Below, piece after piece: positions 35,236 to 43,497 of a stretch of DNA of 64,000 bases. Positions within the stretch are counted from its first letter, which is position 1, and each line of letters starts with the position of its first letter. A program made the position numbers and the translations under genes. The stretch comes from Nitrospira sp. CG24D (GTDB lineage: Bacteria; Nitrospirota; Nitrospiria; Nitrospirales; Nitrospiraceae), in contig NEWQ02000011.1 in the NCBI GenBank assembly GCA_002869855.2, positions 37,561 to 101,560 of the forward strand, read 5' to 3'. Under the pieces are notes generated by a model. That model was not told where the DNA came from. It made no database searches and saw only the letters and a list, made by a program, of their open reading frames with translations.

Positions 35236-36345
35236 TTAGAAACTGCCGGTGGGTCTGTGTTGACCGGTGCGGCTCTTGGAAATCGTCGTGAACGTCGAGT
35301 TGGTGTAGATGTGGCAACTGCCAGAACAATCTTTGAGCTCCACCACGTTGTAGTAAATAAGGGGCGATTCAACCTTCTTATGCGGACCTTGTTTGAAATC
35401 ACCCGCATGGCAACCCGCGCAGTCAGGCTTATAGGCCGCAAATTTCCAGGCAATGACTTCGTTATTATTTGTGTGACAAGCACTACATAACACTCCAGCT
35501 CGATGTGCTTTGTAGTAAGGCGTCGTATGCGTGAACGTCATCACCGGCGTCCACGCCGTCGTGTTTCCATGACATTTATTACACGCCTGTGTTGTGACAA
35601 AATGAGCCCCAGATTTCCCTGTGGCTAATGAACCGTTATGGCAATTTGCACAGGGCGTCGCCACCACCACCGAGTGATTCATTGTGGCCGGCTTCCACCC
35701 CGTCGTTCGGTGGCAGCTGTCGCAGGAAGCTCCGGTATTTGGGCCGCCCTTGTGGTTCCCTGGCAGGCCGGTCGCCGTGCTTCCATTGTGACAAGTATTA
35801 CAGGTCCCCGGCGTCACATTGCTATGGTTGAAGGATGCTGGAATCCAGGCCGTGGTGTTGTGACAAGCGTTACACGCCCCAGGTGTCAGCCCGCCTTTAT
35901 GCCCTGCCGGAATGCCCCGTACGATCGTATTATTGTGACAATTAGCGCAGGGCGTTGCCGTCACGACGGTGTGGTTCATCGTCGCCGGGATCCAGGCCGT
36001 CGTGCGGTGACAGCTGTCACAGGCTGCCGCGGCATTCGTCCCGCCTTTGTGATTCGTCGGAATCCCTGTTGAGGTTTTGCCGTGACAGGTCATACAGGTT
36101 CCCGGCGTCACATTCGCGTGATTGAACGTCGCCGGCGTCCAGGCCGTTGTTCTATGACAGTTGCTGCAGGCTCCCGGCGTCAGTCCACCTTTATGGCCCG
36201 CGGGGATGCCTGTTGAAATTGACCCGTTATGACAGGTCGCGCAAGGCGTCGCCGTGACGACCGTGTGATTCATCGTCGCCGGCCGCCAGCCCGTCGTGCG
36301 GTGACAGCTGTCACAGGCCGCTGCGGCATTCGTCCCGCCTTTGTG
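35236..36345 (-). pseudogene. Multiheme c-type cytochrome, 5' end missing
   Basis: The open frame encodes about 369 residues with 14 heme-attachment motifs: 13 CxxCH and one CSGSCH (CX3CH) close to the C-terminus. Each ~98-residue super-repeat holds four hemes (MNHTVVTATPCATCH; NHKGG; RTTAWTPATFNH). The last part (CNKCH, CSACH, CAGCH, CSGSCH) is non-repetitive. There is no signal peptide. Upstream of the first ATG the heme repeat continues in frame ([14 protein letters not shown]) up to 36345 and then meets comM sequence, so the N-terminal part of the gene is absent here. The intact protein would be an exported, multi-repeat heme wire that needs the nearby Ccm system. Either a deletion or an assembly join explains the break. 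Confidence 0.85.
35650..36345 (-). repeat. ~295-bp tandem repeats encoding tetraheme units
   Basis: Two full units and flanking partial units, each about 294-297 bases, encode MNHTVVTATPCA..CH, GIPAGHKGGLTPGAC..CH, FNH.NVTPGTC.TCH and NHKGG...CDSCHRTT. Blocks such as GTCGTGCGGTGACAGCTGTC (about 35999 and 36293) recur exactly, so homologous recombination or read mis-assembly between units is easy. Confidence 0.85.
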
Positions 36346-37069
36346 CCAGCTCCATGATCGGAAGAATCGATGGGAGTCGACGCGCCAGCATCGTCTTGCC
36401 GGATCCCGGCGGCCCTACCATCAAGAGATTGTGACCGCCGGCTGCGGCTACTTCCAGCGCCCGTTTCGCGTGATCCTGTCCGCGCACGTCAGCATAATCT
36501 TCATCATCCGCCGGCCGTAAGGACTCCAGATGGTTCACATTCGATGGGAGGGCATTGAGCGCCTGGCTCCCCTTTAGGAATTCGACGGCTTCGGGCAACG
36601 TATGGAGTGGATACGCGTTCACTCCTTCCACAAGCGCCGCCTCGGTTCCATTGGCGGCCGGCAGCAGGAGGTCATAGCCTCTTCGACAGGCCAGTCCGAA
36701 CGACAACGCGCCGGTGATGGGTTTGATGCGGCCGTCAAGCGAGAGTTCTCCCAACAACACTCGCCGGTCCAGCGCCTCCTGCGGAATCACCTCTTCCGCG
36801 ACCAGGATCCCGATGGCAATGGCCAAATCGAGGCCGGAGCCTTCTTTCTTGATGCCTGCGGGGGCAAGATTGACAGTAATGCGTTTAGCAGGAAAATGAA
36901 AACCCGTGTTCTTCAGAGCGGCGCGGACACGATCGCGACTTTCGCGCACGGTCGCATCAGGCAATCCGACCACTGAGAATTGAGGAAGCCCTCCGGAAAT
37001 GTCGACTTCGACGTCGACAAGATGAGCATCCAGCCCCACGAGTGCAGCACTCGCGACCTTGGCCAGCAT
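36311..37069 (-). pseudogene. comM: Truncated ComM / YifB-type Mg-chelatase-like AAA+ helicase
   Basis: The first ~240 codons match the start of ComM: the Lon-protease-like N-terminal domain ([40 protein letters not shown]) and the AAA+ Walker [20 protein letters not shown]. ComM is normally about 500 residues; here it ends after ...SILPIMELA, where the DNA changes to cytochrome repeat sequence and the frame soon stops (36311). Walker B, the sensor motifs and the C-terminal domain are missing. It promotes branch migration during natural transformation in bacteria where it is intact. The fragment is unlikely to be functional. Confidence 0.88.
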
Positions 37070-37189
37070 GAAACGTCACACCTTTCTGTGCCCGACGAAC
37101 GCGGAATTATAGAAACTCCTCAATGGTGTTGCAAGCGAATGATCGGACTTGCATCACGCCGGTAGCTGCCCCTCCCGTAAGGCTGTATA

Positions 37190-37840
37190 ATGCCCGGCAT
37201 GCTTCTCTCACTTGGATGCCTCTCACCCGTACCGCAACCCTCCGCATACACTATAAATTCATTCTTTGTCGCCCTCGTGCTCGGCGGACTCGTGGCGATC
37301 GGTGAAGCCGCGCCCGTAGTGGCAGATCCGGTCCAGAATCCGATGCTGACCCAAACATCACAACCCGTCAAAACCGCCTCGCCTCACATCGGTTCAGCGA
37401 TGGCCGTGCTGGCCACGTTGCAAGACGCAGACGTCTTGCCGCCTGAAGGCGCTCCTGAAGCGAACCGCATCATCCGGTTTGTGATTCAGTTTCAATCGGT
37501 CTTCACTAAAAGCGACGACCCTGCGGTCCAAGAATTTGCTCGACAGGCTTTGGCTCGGAAATATGGCGGCCAGGCTGCGGACATCATCACAAGCCTCCGT
37601 ACAACCGGATGGACAGCAGTAGTTCTGGAGGGACTTTCCGATGAAGAAGCGCGACACTCGTCTGAAGACTTGCAAACACTCGCTCAAGGGTTCGCCCCGT
37701 TTAATCTGACTGTCGAGGAGTTTCATCGGTTCATGCAGCTGGTGAGGGAGGCCCGGCAGGCCTTTCACACACATGGGCTCGAGTTCGGGAATATATTTTT
37801 ATCACGCAGAAAGGAGATGCCTGGAGCTGGATCAAGTTAG
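37190..37840 (+). CDS. Hypothetical secreted protein
   Basis: 216 residues (or 213 from the ATG at 37199) with a hydrophobic N-terminal segment FFVALVLGGLVAIGEAAPVV that looks like a signal peptide or anchor. The rest is helical and soluble (ANRIIRFVIQFQSVFTKSDD, AVQEFARQALARKYGGQAAD, FHRFMQLVREARQAF). No family is recognised. A TATAAT sequence covers the first ATG (37185-37190), so a later start may be used. It is divergent from comM and 53 bases before the RAM-domain gene. Confidence 0.65.
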   Translation: MPGMLLSLGCLSPVPQPSAYTINSFFVALVLGGLVAIGEAAPVVADPVQNPMLTQTSQPVKTASPHIGSAMAVLATLQDADVLPPEGAPEANRIIRFVIQFQSVFTKSDDPAVQEFARQALARKYGGQAADIITSLRTTGWTAVVLEGLSDEEARHSSEDLQTLAQGFAPFNLTVEEFHRFMQLVREARQAFHTHGLEFGNIFLSRRKEMPGAGSS

Positions 37841-37892
37841 TATCCGATGAGGTGTTTGGGATGAGTTCATGCAGCACACGAAGGAGGAAGTC

Positions 37893-38129
37893 ATGGCAAC
37901 ACGTGCGTACATCCTGATTAAGGTCAAAGCCGGCAAGACCAAGGACGTCGTTCAGGCTCTGAAGAAGATCACCGGGGTTGAACAGGCCCATTCCTGCTTC
38001 GGTCGGCCGGACATTTTCGTCTTCATCAGCGTGCAAGACGAGCGAACCCTGTCCGACGTCGTCATTACAAAAGTTCATGCCATTGAAGGGGTCGAGGAAA
38101 CCGATACCCATATCGTGGCGGACGCCTAG
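37893..38129 (+). CDS. Stand-alone Lrp/AsnC ligand-binding (RAM) domain protein
   Basis: 78 residues from MATRAYILIKVKAGKTKDVV, with the ATG after GGAGGAAGTC. The pattern ILIKVKAG..KDVVQALKKI..V.....CFGRPDIFVFI and IEGVEETDTHIVA is the C-terminal domain of Lrp/AsnC regulators without the DNA-binding HTH. Such small proteins form ring-like oligomers and bind amino acids or other small ligands. A longer frame (ATG 37869) lacks a good binding site. Confidence 0.9.
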   Translation: MATRAYILIKVKAGKTKDVVQALKKITGVEQAHSCFGRPDIFVFISVQDERTLSDVVITKVHAIEGVEETDTHIVADA

Positions 38130-38190
38130 CGCCCGACTGGTGCAATGACGACTGGGAAGACATTCAAGCCGCAGCCGGGATGAGATGGGG

Positions 38191-39177
38191 CTAGGTTTTC
38201 AATGGGAGAGTGACGCTCACGCCCTCCGCCTCAGCTGAACGGTAGCAGGCTTCGGCGATCTCGACGGCGCGGCATCCGTCTTCCCCGGTAATAGGCATGG
38301 GGGTCTTTCGCTGCAGCGCATGGATAAACTCCCGCAGCGTGGTGAGCACAGTCAGACTCTGTGCCATCGACCATTCCTCGCTGCGGGAGGCGCTGTCCGT
38401 ATACTGAATATGCCGGTTCGTCCAGTCGGCTATGAGGCGGCCGTCTGAGCCGATCCATTCGGCCCGCCCTACCCGCCCTGCAGCCACACGCCCGACTTCG
38501 ATAATACACGGCATCCCGCTCATCGTTCTGAGATGGACCTTCGCTAAAGTCTCCGGGTGAGCCGGCGGTATCTGATCCAGGACACATTGCACGGTGTGAA
38601 TCTCTTCCCCGGTGAGCACGCGAACCAGATCCAACTGATGCACGCCGAACTCCACGAGCGCTCCACGCCGGCCATAGCCATCGGCATAGTCCGCACTCCT
38701 CTCTTTTGTCTCAATGTGGCTCGTCAAGACGAGGTGTTGGGGTCGGCCGACTCGTGAACGGGACGCGAGTAACGATTGAATCGTCGCATCAAATCGCAGG
38801 GTATGAGCGGTCATTAACGGAACCCCTGCCTGCGCAGCCGCATCGACCATCACACAAGCATCACGATAACTTGTTGCCAGGGGTTTTTCGATGAGCACCG
38901 GCTTCCGCGCCGCGACGGCTGCGAGACACAGATCTTTATGGAGGACCGGCGGAACGACGAGAATGATCGCATCGACCAGGGGATCAGCGATCAGCTCCTC
39001 AGGCCGCCCATACATGCTGACGGCCCCACTTCCAGGAATGTCCAGTCCCTGCTCAGGGTGTTGCCGACAGACCGCGCGTAATTGGACATCGGGAATATCC
39101 TGAATCAGATGGCGGGCATAGCGAATGCCATGGTGACCGGCGCCTATGAGACCCAAGCCGATTTCTGATGATGACAT
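38191..39177 (-). CDS. Gfo/Idh/MocA family NAD(P)-dependent oxidoreductase
   Basis: 328 residues. N-terminal Rossmann domain with GLGLIGAGHHGIRYARHLIQ, then the family signature VLIEKPLATSYRDACVMVDA (the EKP lysine, about residue 97). The C-terminal alpha/beta domain has LVEFGVHQLDLVRVLTGEE. These enzymes act on sugars, inositols or related substrates; the substrate cannot be inferred. The ATG follows AGAGGAG. It is convergent with the RAM-domain gene. Confidence 0.9.
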   Translation of the reverse strand: MSSSEIGLGLIGAGHHGIRYARHLIQDIPDVQLRAVCRQHPEQGLDIPGSGAVSMYGRPEELIADPLVDAIILVVPPVLHKDLCLAAVAARKPVLIEKPLATSYRDACVMVDAAAQAGVPLMTAHTLRFDATIQSLLASRSRVGRPQHLVLTSHIETKERSADYADGYGRRGALVEFGVHQLDLVRVLTGEEIHTVQCVLDQIPPAHPETLAKVHLRTMSGMPCIIEVGRVAAGRVGRAEWIGSDGRLIADWTNRHIQYTDSASRSEEWSMAQSLTVLTTLREFIHALQRKTPMPITGEDGCRAVEIAEACYRSAEAEGVSVTLPLKT

Positions 39178-39341
39178 ACGAACTCCTCTTGAATTGCACT
39201 GTAGACAGGAAGGTGCCGTGGGTCAATGAGTTCACGGCACACCATTCCGTTGACATTCCCGCAAACGGTTCCCTATAGTCGGACCACCGGTCGTTTTGAG
39301 TCCGGCTTTCTAAAATACGCGACGGGAAAGGGTTGAGCACC

Positions 39342-40142
39342 ATGACCACGACACATTCGGCCCCGTTTACCTTAGACCAAATCGGAACGGGCACCGCCCG
39401 ATTCCCGAGCGGCGTGCCGATCCCGACCCATAGCGATGCGATGGTGGATCCCTATATCAAGACACGCATGCCGAAAGAAGTGCAGGTTGAAACCATCTTG
39501 TTTTGGCCTCAGACGAAAGTTCTCTACCCGAGCCTCGTGTTGCTCCACGATCGATGGGGATTGACCGGGCAAATCAAGGATCTCGGTGCTCGTCTGGCCT
39601 GTGAAGGGTACGTGGTTATCATCCCCAATCTCTACGGACGGATCGGCGGCATGGTCACCGCCAATGATGAGGTCGGCGAAGCGCTGATGGCGAAGATCGA
39701 CGAGTCTCTCGTTTTGCGAGACATCAACTCCTGCTGCGAATACCTGAACACTAAAGATTTTACCAAGCGGAATATTCACGGAGTGGTGGGCTATGGGATG
39801 GGGGCCTCGCTGGCACTCCGCTTCGCCGCTCAACGGAAGCGATTGCGCGCGACCGTCGCCTACTACGGGAAGATGTTTGAGCCACGGGAACTGATGAAAG
39901 AGGTGATCTCCCCGATTCTGTACCATCAAGCCGGACAGGATACCTGGGCGACCGCAAACGATGCTGAGCAACTGCGTGCCGCCGCTGCTGAATTTGGCAA
40001 GAAGGTCGAATTCGCTACGTACCCCGACGCGCCGCATGCCTTCTGCAATGAAATGAAAGCTGACTCGTATCGTGCGGATATCACCGCGACAGCCTGGGAA
40101 CGATCGGCCGTTTTCCTCAAGACCTGCTTTCAAGGAACCTAG
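39342..40142 (+). CDS. Dienelactone hydrolase family protein with altered nucleophile
   Basis: 266 residues from the ATG (GGGAAAGGG upstream); a TTG three codons earlier is less likely. The alpha/beta-hydrolase fold is visible: PSLVLLHDRWGLTGQIKDLG, nucleophile-elbow VVGYGMGASLALRFAA, Asp/His region YHQAGQDTWA and YPDAPHAFCNE. Classical dienelactone hydrolases have GYCxGG at the elbow; here the nucleophile position is Gly (GYGMGA), while the His is retained. It may be a non-catalytic homologue or use another residue. It is divergent from the Gfo/Idh/MocA gene. Confidence 0.88.
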   Translation: MTTTHSAPFTLDQIGTGTARFPSGVPIPTHSDAMVDPYIKTRMPKEVQVETILFWPQTKVLYPSLVLLHDRWGLTGQIKDLGARLACEGYVVIIPNLYGRIGGMVTANDEVGEALMAKIDESLVLRDINSCCEYLNTKDFTKRNIHGVVGYGMGASLALRFAAQRKRLRATVAYYGKMFEPRELMKEVISPILYHQAGQDTWATANDAEQLRAAAAEFGKKVEFATYPDAPHAFCNEMKADSYRADITATAWERSAVFLKTCFQGT

Positions 40143-40185
40143 CTGAGAGCAATAACCCTCGCATCCATCCCTACCCTGGTGATCT

Positions 40186-41091
40186 ATGAGTCGATGCCTG
40201 AATATGGCAGGTCTTTTCGTCAACCTGCTGCTCTTTGCCTCTTCCGGCTATGCAGCGGACTCCTCCTCTGGACCGGCTGAACTATTGCCAGTGGTACAGG
40301 CGCAGGCAGAGGCGCTGCAAGCCGTGTCGGATAATGCCGCCGCATTGTCCCTCTTTACAACGAAAGTTGGACCGGCACTGGGCCTCCAAGACGTCGCAAG
40401 TACGCTCGCCGCGAAAAACATCCCCGCCAAAGTTGCCAAAGAGCTGGGTGTCCAAGAACTGACGGCTTCTGCCCAACGGCTCATTGCCAACCTGGCGGCG
40501 TGGCAGACGGCCGACCGCATCACGCAATCCCTGAGTGAGCCTGCAAATCCCGTCTCCGCTCCTTCGGCAACCTTGGTGAACTGGATCCAGGCAGCGGCGC
40601 CCATCCCCGCTTTCGCTCAGCTGACGAAGGAGTTAACGCAACTGGCTGAGGTGAAACCGGATACCACCGCAGCCGATCGCATGCCTCTCGCTCTTTCAGC
40701 GGGACGGTTGGCCCTCGACGCGCAACAGCGAGCGATCGCGGAATGGTGGCAACTCAAGACCTGGAAAGATCGGGTACGCGCGGTGCGTGGACGCAACAAG
40801 CTCTGCGGAACCTGGCAATGGATTATTCACAATCACCAGCAGCATCATCAAGAACAGAAGCTCGCTTTGCTCTTCCCTCCTCCGGGACCCGATTATCCGT
40901 TGGCCCCCGGTCTTGTCGAAACCGTGGTGCTCGGAGACAACGTGTATCTCCGTTGGGAAAGCAACGGCCAGGCCCAGGAAGACAGCCTCCAATTCACCAA
41001 AGAAGGGAAAGGCTTGGAAGGCACCTTCGTGAACTCACAAGGCGGATGGGGATCGATCAGCGGAAAACGGACCAGCGACTGCAAGCCATAA
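40186..41091 (+). CDS. Hypothetical secreted protein
   Basis: 301 residues with signal peptide (LFVNLLLFASSGYAA). The mature part has a long Ala-rich helical region (about 35-200), then a His/Gln-rich stretch (WIIHNHQQHHQEQKL) and a small beta domain (VVLGDNVYLRWE ... EGKGLEGTFVNSQGGWGSIS). No family is recognised; the C-terminal module looks like a lipocalin-type or extracellular beta-unit. It lies 43 bases downstream of the hydrolase gene, same direction. Confidence 0.7.
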   Translation: MSRCLNMAGLFVNLLLFASSGYAADSSSGPAELLPVVQAQAEALQAVSDNAAALSLFTTKVGPALGLQDVASTLAAKNIPAKVAKELGVQELTASAQRLIANLAAWQTADRITQSLSEPANPVSAPSATLVNWIQAAAPIPAFAQLTKELTQLAEVKPDTTAADRMPLALSAGRLALDAQQRAIAEWWQLKTWKDRVRAVRGRNKLCGTWQWIIHNHQQHHQEQKLALLFPPPGPDYPLAPGLVETVVLGDNVYLRWESNGQAQEDSLQFTKEGKGLEGTFVNSQGGWGSISGKRTSDCKP

Positions 41092-41111
41092 CCCGGCTAC
41101 TCAGCACGTCT

Positions 41112-41516
41112 TCAATCCGGCCTTGCGCGCTTCTCGGACCAGATAGACCAGCCAAAGAGACTCCAACCTATAATAAAAGCTAGCCCCCCGATCGGTGTCA
41201 TTGCGCCTAACCAGCGAATGCCCAGCAACGACACCCCATAGAGACTACCGCAAAATAAGAATATCCCGGCTGCGAAACACCAGCCGGCGCGCGCCACCTG
41301 AGGGCAACCAAAGACCTGCCCGGCCAATCCCACCGCGATCATGCCCAGAGCATGATACATCTGATAGCGCGCCGCGGTTTCAAACACGGCCAACATCGAC
41401 GGATCCAAGATCGACTTCAACATATGGGCGCCAAACGCCCCCGCCGCAACGGCCAGTGCGGCGAAGAGACTCCCGACAGCAATGAGCATTTGGCAGGATC
41501 TACGTGACTGCATCAT
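41112..41516 (-). CDS. DUF423 family inner-membrane protein
   Basis: 134 residues, four membrane helices. The DUF423 (YgdD-like) patterns are present: LAVAAGAFGAHMLKSILDPS, FETAARYQMYHALGMIAVGL, FLFCGSLYGVSLLGIRWLGA and MTPIGGLAFIIGWSLFGW. Its biochemical role is unknown in the family. It is convergent with the preceding secreted-protein gene. Confidence 0.93.
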   Translation of the reverse strand: MMQSRRSCQMLIAVGSLFAALAVAAGAFGAHMLKSILDPSMLAVFETAARYQMYHALGMIAVGLAGQVFGCPQVARAGWCFAAGIFLFCGSLYGVSLLGIRWLGAMTPIGGLAFIIGWSLFGWSIWSEKRARPD

Positions 41517-41589
41517 GGTCTCGCGGTATGGTGGCGGTGTAGTAACGCTTCGTTCGAATGCATTCTAGCAGACTGCCGGATATCGCCAC

Positions 41590-42144
41590 ATGTCGATTGA
41601 ATGTCCCCGCTGTCTTCAGATGAACGCCGATTCTTCGCTCGCATGCGACTGCGGGCACGATCTCACTACGCTCGTCCGACGTCGCTTGATGCTACGCACG
41701 GATCTGCCTCCCGCCTCCAGCAACCCGGTTCTTGAAAAGCCGCTGACCCACTGGCATTTCTCGATCGGCGTGGCCATTGTAGGCCTTCTCCTCATCATTG
41801 GGGAAGGCATCCGCCTCAAACTCGATCTCGGCTCCCGCGCAACCTCGCGACTTATCGTCGACAGTACTCTGATCGGGCTTACTGATCTGGCAGGAGCGTT
41901 GGGAATCGGCGCCCTGGCCTGGATGATTGTGTGGGTACTGCGCTCGTATGACGAGGGCCGTTTCCGCCCCTGTCCCAAACGCACGACTTTAGGGGCCACC
42001 ATCAGCGCAGCCGCCCTCATCTTCCTTGGCCGTTTGACTCCTCCGGATATCGCCGGCCACTACTTCGTTCAGGGCCTGGCGTATCTCGCGATCGGCATTC
42101 CAGCTTACCTGGCGGGATCGCGCCACTGGTTAGGAAAGTGGTAA
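41590..42144 (+). CDS. Membrane protein with N-terminal zinc ribbon
   Basis: 184 residues: a short zinc-ribbon CPRCLQ ... CDCGHD at the N-terminus, then four hydrophobic segments (FSIGVAIVGLLLIIGEGI; LIGLTDLAGALGIGALAWMI; TISAAALIFLG; YLAIGIPAYLAGS). No specific family is recognised. Divergent from the DUF423 gene, sharing its short promoter region. Function unknown. Confidence 0.75.
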   Translation: MSIECPRCLQMNADSSLACDCGHDLTTLVRRRLMLRTDLPPASSNPVLEKPLTHWHFSIGVAIVGLLLIIGEGIRLKLDLGSRATSRLIVDSTLIGLTDLAGALGIGALAWMIVWVLRSYDEGRFRPCPKRTTLGATISAAALIFLGRLTPPDIAGHYFVQGLAYLAIGIPAYLAGSRHWLGKW

Positions 42145-42205
42145 AAGCTTCGCACCAAATTCCCGTCTCGCGCCCATCCCCGTCTTTCAAACTTACGGCA
42201 ACATT

Positions 42206-42583
42206 CTAGTCGCAGACACCATCGATCATGGGGTCGCATACAAGTGCCCCGATGGCGGACGGACGCATGTAGGTAGACGAGGGATCCTGGGAACCCAGCG
42301 CTCCCTTGATGGGTGGACCTCCTGGCATTCCAGGCAAACCTCTCCCGGCAGAGCCCAATGAACCGGGTTTCGTGGAACTGGGGATCGTTCCGATCCCTTG
42401 CACCACTGAAGGCGAAGATAAAGGTGTGGCAGGAGCAATTCCACCGGATGGATCAAGTCCATTTTGCAGACTGAGTGAAGACGGATTCGACGGACTCGCT
42501 GCGGGTGAACTGCTTTGCGCCAGGGCGGAAGAAACCCAAACTGAGAGGATGACCGGAAGAGCAAGAAGAAGGACCCGGATCAT
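42206..42583 (-). CDS. Small exported Ser/Pro/Gly-rich protein
   Basis: 125 residues with signal peptide (VLLLALPVILSVWVSSALA) followed by a low-complexity Ser/Pro/Gly mature part (SSSPAASPSNPSSLSLQNGL ... GLPGMPGGPPIKG) and a C-terminal Cys pair LVCDPMIDGVCD. No family is recognised. The composition suggests an extended periplasmic or surface peptide. Convergent with the zinc-ribbon membrane gene. Confidence 0.6.
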   Translation of the reverse strand: MIRVLLLALPVILSVWVSSALAQSSSPAASPSNPSSLSLQNGLDPSGGIAPATPLSSPSVVQGIGTIPSSTKPGSLGSAGRGLPGMPGGPPIKGALGSQDPSSTYMRPSAIGALVCDPMIDGVCD

Positions 42584-42647
42584 TCAAGCATCCCTCTCTC
42601 GTATGTACTCACCGAGCGTGAGCACAGGAAGCACCACCAGGAACTCG

Positions 42648-42734
42648 TGGTGCGCGAGGCGGGAATTGAACCCGCACGCCATTGCTGACCCAGGATTTTA
42701 AGTCCTGTGCGTCTGCCGATTCCGCCACTCGCGC
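42648..42734 (-). tRNA. tRNA-Leu (anticodon UAA)
   Basis: An 87-base gene. Acceptor stem GCGCGAG pairs with CTCGCGC, the D arm contains GTGGCGGAATCGGCAGACGC, the anticodon stem-loop is CAGGACTTAAAATCCTG with loop CTTAAAA (anticodon TAA), a long variable arm is typical of tRNA-Leu, the T arm contains GGGTTCAATTCCC, and CCA is encoded at the 3' end (preceded by discriminator A). Confidence 0.97.
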
Positions 42735-42901
42735 ATGCGGCGCAGTGTAGCGGGAATGCCGCCTGAGCCGCAACACCTTGCTCAGGATCGCATGGAAATT
42801 CATGGGATCGATGAAACACGAAGAAGCTGAAGCCTAGGTTGAGCGGGAGTCCGAACCTCTCGCTCAACCGTAGCTTCGACTGTGTCCATTACTCAACAAA
42901 C

Positions 42902-43162
42902 TTACGCTGCCTCAATCACCGGTCGTGTCTCACGACGCTGCACCAACTGCTTGCTCCGGCTCATCACGTCCTGCACTCCTGATTGAACCGTGCGACCCCA
43001 GCGTGTCGCCTGAACCTGCGCCTTCTTGGCATAACGACCGATATCGCGACGAGTTTCCGTTCCTGACTTTGGCGCGAACAACAACCCCAACCCTGCTCCG
43101 ATCACAGCTCCACCGGCAATCATCGCGGCGACCTTGGCTGCCTGCTTTCCCTGTTCTGACAT
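42902..43162 (-). CDS. YtxH domain-containing protein
   Basis: 86 residues from MSEQGKQAAKVAAMIAGGAV. One glycine-rich membrane helix (MIAGGAVIGAGLGLLFAPKS) and the GTETRRDIGRYAKKA motif are the YtxH pattern, followed by a basic, helical tail. It is usually linked to envelope stress or general stress; role uncertain. The longer frame (to 43258) has no better start. Confidence 0.88.
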   Translation of the reverse strand: MSEQGKQAAKVAAMIAGGAVIGAGLGLLFAPKSGTETRRDIGRYAKKAQVQATRWGRTVQSGVQDVMSRSKQLVQRRETRPVIEAA

Positions 43163-43497
43163 CGCATGCCTCCTGGTTCTTGGTGAAGGTTCTGGAGGGT
43201 CTCTTTCATGCCCTCCTGCCTGGTAGGTACAGCAGATACCGTGCCAGGGCATATCCACCTTTATTTCCTCCGAATTTTCTCACGCATCTCATCTACGGTT
43301 AGGACCGTCTCATGAAGGGTGCGGTTTTCTCTACAGTCGGCGACACACCCGTTACAGAAATCTCACACTCCCCAACACATTGCGACAAACCAGCCTCAGC
43401 ATTGACCTTCCGGCTATCGTCACTCTGCTTGTAAAGGTCGTCTTGCTTTGAAACGACGTCTTCCCTATGATCCGGCCCAGTCACCGTTGGAGGTCAC
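43163..43497. other. Divergent intergenic region between YtxH and lgt
   Basis: 335 bases without a credible gene. It should hold the promoters of the YtxH gene (minus) and lgt (plus). GGAGG lies five bases before the lgt ATG. No further clear site is identified. Confidence 0.5.

Noticed and set aside
35650..36345. Regularly spaced repeats that could suggest a CRISPR array
   Set aside because: The ~295-bp period, in-frame coding of CxxCH units and lack of short identical repeats with unique spacers show they are protein repeats.
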